Assembly (NCBI GenBank): GCA_035549175.1
Contig: DASZRL010000096.1
Location: 1 to 34,781 of the forward strand
Length of the DNA stretch: 34,781 nucleotides
Direction: 5' to 3'
Origin: DASTSN01 sp035549175
GTDB taxonomy: Bacteria > Bacteroidota > Bacteroidia > Chitinophagales > Chitinophagaceae
This document shows positions 29,637 through 34,781 of the stretch, in pieces. The translations under genes and the position numbers were made by a program. Numbering within the stretch: the stretch's first letter is position 1; every line of letters starts with the position of its first letter. Under the pieces are notes generated by a model. That model was not told the origin of the DNA and searched no databases. It was given only the letters and a program-made list of their open reading frames with translations.

Positions 29637-31478
29637 TTATTTCTTTCGAATGGCCTTGAAGGTTCCGTTGGGCTGAATGGACAGCAGGTCGATGATCTCG
29701 CCCTGGTCATTGCGTTCAAACTGGATGAAAAATCCGCTCAGGTTCCTGATCATAAAGCGATCCCGGCCCTCCGGTACCAGCTCGTCTTCCGGCTGGCCGG
29801 GCACTGCCAGGTGCAGGGTACTGTCCGGGCTTACCGTGACACGGATGACCACGGAAGACAGGGTGTATTCCCCCGCATAGGCCGGGAACCGGGAGCGGTC
29901 GGCAGCCAGCGCGCCAGGTACCCGCTGGAACAGCAGCGGAGCCAGGGTGGGTTCGAGCGGCAGGGAAAGTGAGGTGATCTCGCCGGAACTGTTCATGTTG
30001 AACTGGGCCACGCCCAGCGAGTTGCTGGTATCCGGACCTCCGGCTCCTTCCCGGGGATAGAGGGTATACAGGTCATAGCGGTCGTGACGGAGCCAGAACC
30101 GGAAGGTGCCCATGCGCAGCATCAGGGAATCCCCATTACGGTACACCTCCGCCGTGCCGTAGGCGGCATGCCGGAAGCTTCCTTCGTACTCTTCCGGTTT
30201 ATGAGTGGCGGGAGCGGGCATGCCCGGGCTCACCTTGCTTTGCTGGGCTTCCCGGCCCTGGTTTACCGCCTGGTTGTAAGCCGATTTGAGCCGCGTCTGC
30301 CAGTCGATATAGGGCAGGTGCAGCAGGCGGTCAGCCAGCAGGTTGCGTACAACGGAGGGAACCTGCGAGTTATTCTGGTTGGACAAAACCACGATGCCCA
30401 GGCTGTCGGAAGGGAAAAAGCAGACGCTTGCCGAGAACCCGTCAATATTGCCGCCGTGCTCCACCCGGTAGTGGCCACGGTAGGAGGAGAGGAACCAGCC
30501 GAACCCGTAGTTGGCAAAATATAAGTCCGGGCTCTCCCGGCTGGGAAGCCCTCCGGGGATTACCATCTGGGGACTCATCGCTTCGGTGACATACCCTGCC
30601 GGCAGGATTTCTTTTCCCTGGTATTTTCCCTGGGCGATCCAGGTCATCAGCCATTGGGCCATGTCCTCGACGGTGCTGTTAATACTTCCTGCCGGTCCCA
30701 TGGCGCCGATCGGGTAATAGTTCATTTTGAGCGGAAGGCTGTCGGGTCCGACCTCATAGCCTACGGCCGGCTCCGCGCTTCGCTGGAGTTCCTCGATGGA
30801 AAGGCAGGAGTGCGTCATACCCAGGGGCTGGAAAAAGCGGCTGCGTATGAGGTCTTCCCAGGACTGGTGACGAAGCCGTTCCGCCACCATGCCCTGCAAC
30901 AGGAACATGAAATTATTGTACTGCCATTTCTGGCGCAGCCCCGCCGTGGGTTCCATGTATGCGATCCGCTGGAGCAGGCTGTCGCGGGAGGGGGTCCTGA
31001 AGTAATACCAGGACAGATCATGGCGGGGAAGGCCGGTGCGGTGGCACATCAGGTCACGGAGCGTGACGTGCTCGGTCAGGTCTTCCGAGAAGAACCGCAG
31101 TTCCGGCAGGTAGGTCCGCACGGGCTGATCCAGGCTGACCAGGCCCTCCTGACCGAGCTGACCGATCAGGGAGGCGGTAAAGGCCTTGGTGCAGGAACCG
31201 ATCGCAAATACGGTCTGAGGTGTCACAGGAAGCTTGCGCTCCACATCGCGCCATCCCTTGCCCAGGCTGAAGATCACCTGGTCCTTTTTCACCACGGCCA
31301 CGGCAAAGCCGGCCGCATGCCATTCCTTCAGCACGCGGGCAAAGGCGGTATCCAGGCCGGAGAAATCAGGCGGACCGGCCCCCTTCTTTTTCTGGGCAGG
31401 CGCGGCGGTGGCAAACAGGAGGGTTAGCAGGAAAAACCAGGCGGACCAGGCGCGGCCCGAAGCAGCAGAAGGAGCCAT
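29637..31478 (-). CDS. Secreted serine hydrolase, class C beta-lactamase family, with DUF3471-like tail
   Basis: A 613-residue protein. Signal peptide: WFFLLTLLFATAAPAQ (cleavage near 29). The penicillin-binding/class C fold has SxxK as S95-C-T-K98, YxN as Y187-N-N189 and HGG (341-343) in place of KTG. After about 430 a beta-rich region with YEGSFRHAAYGTAEVYRNGDSLMLRMG resembles DUF3471; another strand-rich domain ends at 613. Such proteins are usually esterases or peptidases of D-amino peptides, not drug-resistance enzymes. It is exported to the periplasm or beyond. It starts the unit that includes the GNAT gene. Confidence 0.9.
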   Translation of the reverse strand: MAPSAASGRAWSAWFFLLTLLFATAAPAQKKKGAGPPDFSGLDTAFARVLKEWHAAGFAVAVVKKDQVIFSLGKGWRDVERKLPVTPQTVFAIGSCTKAFTASLIGQLGQEGLVSLDQPVRTYLPELRFFSEDLTEHVTLRDLMCHRTGLPRHDLSWYYFRTPSRDSLLQRIAYMEPTAGLRQKWQYNNFMFLLQGMVAERLRHQSWEDLIRSRFFQPLGMTHSCLSIEELQRSAEPAVGYEVGPDSLPLKMNYYPIGAMGPAGSINSTVEDMAQWLMTWIAQGKYQGKEILPAGYVTEAMSPQMVIPGGLPSRESPDLYFANYGFGWFLSSYRGHYRVEHGGNIDGFSASVCFFPSDSLGIVVLSNQNNSQVPSVVRNLLADRLLHLPYIDWQTRLKSAYNQAVNQGREAQQSKVSPGMPAPATHKPEEYEGSFRHAAYGTAEVYRNGDSLMLRMGTFRFWLRHDRYDLYTLYPREGAGGPDTSNSLGVAQFNMNSSGEITSLSLPLEPTLAPLLFQRVPGALAADRSRFPAYAGEYTLSSVVIRVTVSPDSTLHLAVPGQPEDELVPEGRDRFMIRNLSGFFIQFERNDQGEIIDLLSIQPNGTFKAIRKK

Positions 31479-31566
31479 GTTGGGGTTTTGAGACCTGAAA
31501 TTAATACGAAATGCCGGTGTGCCAAGCCGTGTTTTTTCTGCCGCCAGTTTTGCGACCTTTGCGCCG

Positions 31567-32106
31567 ATGAACCCTAATCAACCCATCACAGCCATGCAGC
31601 CAATTTTTGAACAACTCGCCGCCTACAACCAATGGGCAAACCAGACGCTTGCCGGGAAACTTCGCACCCTGCCGGAAGAAAAACTCCGCCAGCCGCTGGC
31701 CAGCAGTTTTCCCAGCATGCATCAGACCGTACTCCACATGTGGGTCGCCTCCAGTGCCTGGTACCGCCGGCTGTGGCCCCAGGACGGCGTGGAACAGCCC
31801 GGACTGGATTACGGGGGAGCCTTCGATCAGGTGGTTGACAATATGCTCCGGCTGGATGCCCGGTGGCTGGAGCGGATCCGCGAAGCCGCGCCCGGGTGGC
31901 TGGAGCAGTCCATCCGGTACCAGAATTCCAGGCAACAGACCTTTGCCGAGCCGGTGTGGCAGATTCTTTGGCACCTGTTCAATCACAATACCTATCACCG
32001 GGGTCAGCTTACCACCCTGCTGCACCAGGCCGGGGAAGGGCAGGGGATCCCGGGTACTGACTTCATCCTGTTCTGCCGGCTGCCGGGCAATACCCCGGTT
32101 CAATAG
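31567..32106 (+). CDS. DinB/YfiT-like metal-binding protein
   Basis: A 179-residue four-helix-bundle protein of the DinB superfamily. QLAAYNQWANQTLAGKL (16-32) is the typical first helix (YxxWAN). The three metal histidines are H57 (TVLHMW), H140 and H144 (HNTYHRGQLTTLL). Members include thiol-dependent transferases (bacillithiol or mycothiol) and DNA-damage-inducible proteins; the specific role is unknown. The ATG at 31567 is chosen for MNPNQPITAM; an ATG at 31594 is also possible. Its end overlaps the convergent fabH by 7 bp. Confidence 0.88.
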   Translation: MNPNQPITAMQPIFEQLAAYNQWANQTLAGKLRTLPEEKLRQPLASSFPSMHQTVLHMWVASSAWYRRLWPQDGVEQPGLDYGGAFDQVVDNMLRLDARWLERIREAAPGWLEQSIRYQNSRQQTFAEPVWQILWHLFNHNTYHRGQLTTLLHQAGEGQGIPGTDFILFCRLPGNTPVQ

Positions 32107-33092
32107 GCCCACTTGAGCAGCGTCGCACCCCAGGTGAATCCGCCTCCGAAGGCTGCCAGCACCAGGTTATCGCCTTTATGGAGCCTGCTTTCCCATTCCC
32201 ACAGGCAAAGCGGGATGGTCGCCGCGGTCGTGTTGCCGTATTTGTGGATATTAAGCATGACCTTGTCATGGCTAAGGCCCATGCGGTCGGCTGTGGCATC
32301 AATGATGCGTTTGTTGGCCTGGTGAGGCACCAGCCAGGCAATGTCCGCCCCGGTAAGGTGATTTCTTTCCAGCAGTTCAGCGCTCACATCGGCCATGCCC
32401 TTCACGGCAAACTTGAAAACGGCCTGGCCTTCCTGGTAAATATAGTGCTCCTTGTTGGTCACGGTCTCGATGCTGGCGGGCCGCAGGGATCCCCCGGCCT
32501 TCATGTGAAGGTACTGGCAGCCGCTGCCGTCCGTGCGCAGGATGCTGTCGCGGACACCATAACCGGCCTCGCCGGGTTCCAGCAGGACCGCACCCCCTCC
32601 GTCGCCAAAGATGATGCAGGTGGAACGGTCGGAATAATCCACGATGGAACTCATTTTGTCGGCCCCGGCCACCACGACTTTTTTGTACCGGCCGCTCTCC
32701 ACCAGGGAGGCCCCTGTGGTCAGGGCGAACAGGAATCCGGAGCAGGCCGCCGACAGGTCAAATCCGAAAGCGTTGCGGGCTCCCAGCTTGTCGCAGGCCA
32801 GGTTGGAGGTGGATGGAAAGAGCATGTCCGGGGTGACGGTCGCTACGATCAGGCAATCGATTTCCAGCGGATCGATCCCCCGTTTTTCACAAAGCTGGCG
32901 CACCGCCGGGACGACCAGGTCCGAAGTGGCCAGGCCCGGTCCCTTCAGGATGCGCCGCTCGCTGATACCGGTACGGGTCCGGATCCATTCGTCATTGGTT
33001 TCCACCATTTTCTCCAGGTCGAAATTGGTCAGTTTGTCGGGGGGAACATAGCCACCCACCGCCGTAATGACGGCGCTAATGGGATTACTCAT
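32100..33092 (-). CDS. fabH: 3-oxoacyl-ACP synthase III (FabH)
   Basis: The 330-residue product has the FabH catalytic triad: C117 in SAACSGF, H257 in VPHQANKRI and N287 in HKYGNTTAA. The start ITAVGGYVPPDKLTN and NDEWIRTRTGISERRI are also standard. It condenses acetyl- or branched acyl-CoA with malonyl-ACP to start fatty acids; Bacteroidota enzymes often take branched primers for iso-fatty acids. It is a single gene here, divergent from ruvA. Confidence 0.96.
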   Translation of the reverse strand: MSNPISAVITAVGGYVPPDKLTNFDLEKMVETNDEWIRTRTGISERRILKGPGLATSDLVVPAVRQLCEKRGIDPLEIDCLIVATVTPDMLFPSTSNLACDKLGARNAFGFDLSAACSGFLFALTTGASLVESGRYKKVVVAGADKMSSIVDYSDRSTCIIFGDGGGAVLLEPGEAGYGVRDSILRTDGSGCQYLHMKAGGSLRPASIETVTNKEHYIYQEGQAVFKFAVKGMADVSAELLERNHLTGADIAWLVPHQANKRIIDATADRMGLSHDKVMLNIHKYGNTTAATIPLCLWEWESRLHKGDNLVLAAFGGGFTWGATLLKWAY

Positions 33093-33125
33093 GCAATAAT
33101 TGAATTGTCACGTAAAAAAACGGGA

Positions 33126-33133
33126 CGAAGATA
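33126..33133 (-). promoter_or_regulatory. Possible -7 box (TATCTTCG) of fabH
   Basis: On the minus strand TATCTTCG differs from TAnnTTTG at one base and lies 33 nt before the fabH ATG. Confidence 0.3.
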
Positions 33134-33195
33134 CGGATTGGGCAACTAACCCGGTCCGGGGGAGCCGGATGGCTTCCGGCCACCTGATTTTCCCC

Positions 33196-33203
33196 TATTT
33201 TCG
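33196..33203 (+). promoter_or_regulatory. Possible -7 box (TATTTTCG) of ruvA-sprA
   Basis: TATTTTCG, one base off TAnnTTTG, ends 5 nt before the ruvA ATG. If used, the transcript would be nearly leaderless. Confidence 0.35.
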
Positions 33204-33208
33204 CAGCC

Positions 33209-33790
33209 ATGATCGCTTACCTGGAAGGACGCTTTGCCTACAAGTCCCCTGCGCTGGTATACCTGGACGTCAACGGGGTAGGTTACGAAGTACAGATCAG
33301 TCTGAACACCTATTCGGCTATCCAGCACCTGGAACAGGGAAGGCTGCTCACCTGCCTGCTCATCCGGGAGGATGCCCATATCCTGTACGGGTTTTACGAC
33401 CGCTCCGAGAAAGAGATCTTCCAGCAACTCATTGGCGTTTCGGGCATTGGCGCAGCTACCGCCCGCGTCATGCTTTCCTACATGAAGCCGGAGGAGATAA
33501 CCCGGGCCATCGTCCAGGGGGATACCCGGACGCTGGAAGCGGTCAAGGGCATCGGTAAAAAGACAGCCGAAAGGCTGGTGGTCGAACTCCGCGACAAACT
33601 GGCCAAAGCTCCGGCCGATTCAAATATTTCTCCCCTGAAACACAATACTTTGCACGCGGATGCGTTAAATGCCCTGATGGCACTAGGGATTAGCCGCCAG
33701 GCTGCCGATCAGGCCATGCAGAAGGCCCTGGCCGCCGAACCGGGGCTGAGTGTGGAAGAGCTGATCAAAAAGTCCTTGCGCATCCTGTAG
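33209..33790 (+). CDS. ruvA: Holliday junction branch migration protein RuvA
   Basis: The 193-residue product has the RuvA layout: an OB-fold N-domain (MIAYLEGRFAYKSPALVYLDVNGVGYEV pattern), two helix-hairpin-helix motifs, LIGVSGIGAATARVML (74-89) and LEAVKGIGKKTAERLV (109-124), and a short C-terminal domain that contacts RuvB. It binds four-way junctions as a tetramer. sprA follows after 38 nt, a conserved Bacteroidota order. Confidence 0.97.
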   Translation: MIAYLEGRFAYKSPALVYLDVNGVGYEVQISLNTYSAIQHLEQGRLLTCLLIREDAHILYGFYDRSEKEIFQQLIGVSGIGAATARVMLSYMKPEEITRAIVQGDTRTLEAVKGIGKKTAERLVVELRDKLAKAPADSNISPLKHNTLHADALNALMALGISRQAADQAMQKALAAEPGLSVEELIKKSLRIL

Positions 33791-33828
33791 CCCATCGCGT
33801 TCGTTGAACTAATTCTTTGGAGAAACAC

Positions 33829-34781
33829 TTGACCCCGAGAACCACCAACATATTCCACACGCTGATCGTGGCCACCCTTGCTATGGCCCTGCTGGTCTCC
33901 CGGCAGGCTCAGGCGCATGCCGGTGCGCCCGGTAGGCGGATCCCGGTATCCGGTTTCCGGTCAGTGCCCGATACCGGGAGTCATCCCGATACCCTCCGCT
34001 TCCCGATCAGCGACCGCTACGGCGACCCGTATTCCAATCCGGTCCGCAATCCCTTCGACCTGAAGGACACGGCCTTCGTCAAACGCAGCATCATCTACGA
34101 CCCCAAGACCCGCCAATACTATATCGAGGAAAAAATCGGCAGCCAGTATTACCGGACGCCGACCAGTTTTTCGATGAAAGAGTTCATCGACCTGCAGGGC
34201 AAGCGCGACGAGGACGCCTACTTCAAGCAGCGCGCCTCCCTGCTTTCCGACATGAATAAACGGCTTTTCAAGCCGGATTTCGGATTTTCCAAGGACTGGA
34301 TCAACCGTATAACGGGAATGGGTAAAGTCAGTATCCGGCCATCCGGCTATGTGGATATTTCGGCAGGCTACCAGGGCCAGAACATCAGCAATCCCACCCT
34401 GCCGGAACGGGCCCGCAAGACCGGCGGGCTGGATTTCAATGAAAACGCCCAGCTGCAGGTGGATGCCAACATCGGGGACAAGATCAAGCTCCCGATCAAC
34501 TACAATACCCTGTCCACCTTTGATTTCGAGAACCAGCTCAAACTGGACTACCACGGGCGCGATGATGAAGTACTCAAGCAGTTCCAGGCAGGGAACGTCA
34601 ATTTCACGACCAAGGGGACCCTTATTCCCGGAGCCCAGTCCCTGTTCGGTGTTAAGTCCCAGCTGCAGTTCGGCAAACTCTTCGTGACTGCCGTACTCGC
34701 CAACCAGCGGTCCCAGCAGCAGAGCCTGGGCATCCAGGGCGGCGGATCGGTACAGAATTTCAAGATCAAGGCGGACCAGTA
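33829..34781 (+). CDS. sprA: Cell surface protein SprA (type IX secretion translocon), 5' part
   Basis: The frame runs off the right edge; about 317 codons of a protein that is normally over 2,000 residues are visible. After a signal peptide (IFHTLIVATLAMALLVS, ending near AQA) come segments typical of the SprA N-terminus: IIYDPKTRQYYIEEKIG, YYRTPTSFSMKEFIDLQ, LPINYNTLSTFDFENQLKLDY, GNVNFTTKGTLIPGAQSLFG and KSQLQFGKLFVTAVLANQRS. SprA is the giant outer membrane barrel through which type IX substrates leave the cell. There is no ATG at the signal peptide. The start is probably the TTG at 33829, 6 nt after GGAG; a TTG at 33817 is the alternative. Confidence 0.9.
   Translation, partial: MTPRTTNIFHTLIVATLAMALLVSRQAQAHAGAPGRRIPVSGFRSVPDTGSHPDTLRFPISDRYGDPYSNPVRNPFDLKDTAFVKRSIIYDPKTRQYYIEEKIGSQYYRTPTSFSMKEFIDLQGKRDEDAYFKQRASLLSDMNKRLFKPDFGFSKDWINRITGMGKVSIRPSGYVDISAGYQGQNISNPTLPERARKTGGLDFNENAQLQVDANIGDKIKLPINYNTLSTFDFENQLKLDYHGRDDEVLKQFQAGNVNFTTKGTLIPGAQSLFGVKSQLQFGKLFVTAVLANQRSQQQSLGIQGGGSVQNFKIKADQ

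Overview
The window reads as chromosomal DNA of a GC-rich member of the Bacteroidota, most likely of the Chitinophagales type. Four things point there: the start of the type IX secretion gene sprA directly behind ruvA; the lineage-restricted DUF4835 and DUF4296 proteins; a Bacteroidota-type Rpb6/omega subunit next to bamD; and promoter boxes of the form TAnnTTTG, one with an ideal TTTG box 19 nt upstream. No tRNA, rRNA, CRISPR array, phage or insertion sequence was seen.

Layout. 1-2884: end of a lipid kinase gene, then a leftward pair, a universal stress protein and a fusion of a glucosyl-3-phosphoglycerate synthase-like transferase to an HAD phosphatase. 3145-4898: a glycine-rich RRM protein and the rpsF-rpsR-rplI operon with a hairpin-rich leader. 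5162-9704: htpG, with recJ and a long-chain polyprenyl synthase running towards it. 9901-15434: an OmpA-type protein, bamD, rpoZ, coaBC, DUF4835 and DUF4296. 15496-16863: the two subunits of a 3-oxoacid CoA-transferase. 16860-22625: a signalling island. 22715-34781: a class IV aminotransferase, photolyase, two futalosine-pathway menaquinone genes (mqnD, mqnB), two tandem pterin synthases with folE, fabD, a GNAT enzyme, a secreted serine hydrolase, a DinB-like protein, fabH, ruvA and the first third of a kilobase of sprA codons (the gene runs off the end).

The part most worth a second look is 16860-21953. On the minus strand a 23-residue peptide ORF is followed by a 20-bp hairpin with a T9 tail, then an AT-rich seven-helix membrane protein, a one-helix HisKA_3 histidine kinase and a NarL-type response regulator. 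This resembles a peptide pheromone cassette (precursor, membrane receptor, kinase, regulator), but the parts are not ones I recognise as a described system. The membrane protein has no ATG, GTG or TTG start in its full-length frame, and that frame passes through the hairpin. Two more NarL-type regulators without a kinase follow on the plus strand. Each is preceded by a homologous non-coding segment that holds a 120-130 bp element bounded by 13-15 bp inverted repeats.

How the genes fit together. mqnB, mqnD and the polyprenyl synthase serve menaquinone synthesis. fabD and fabH serve fatty acid initiation. bamD, the OmpA-type protein and sprA belong to the outer membrane. The fusion enzyme plus the stress protein suggest a compatible-solute or stress function. 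Most convergent gene pairs meet with 4-12 bp overlaps, so the chromosome is compact except in the signalling island.
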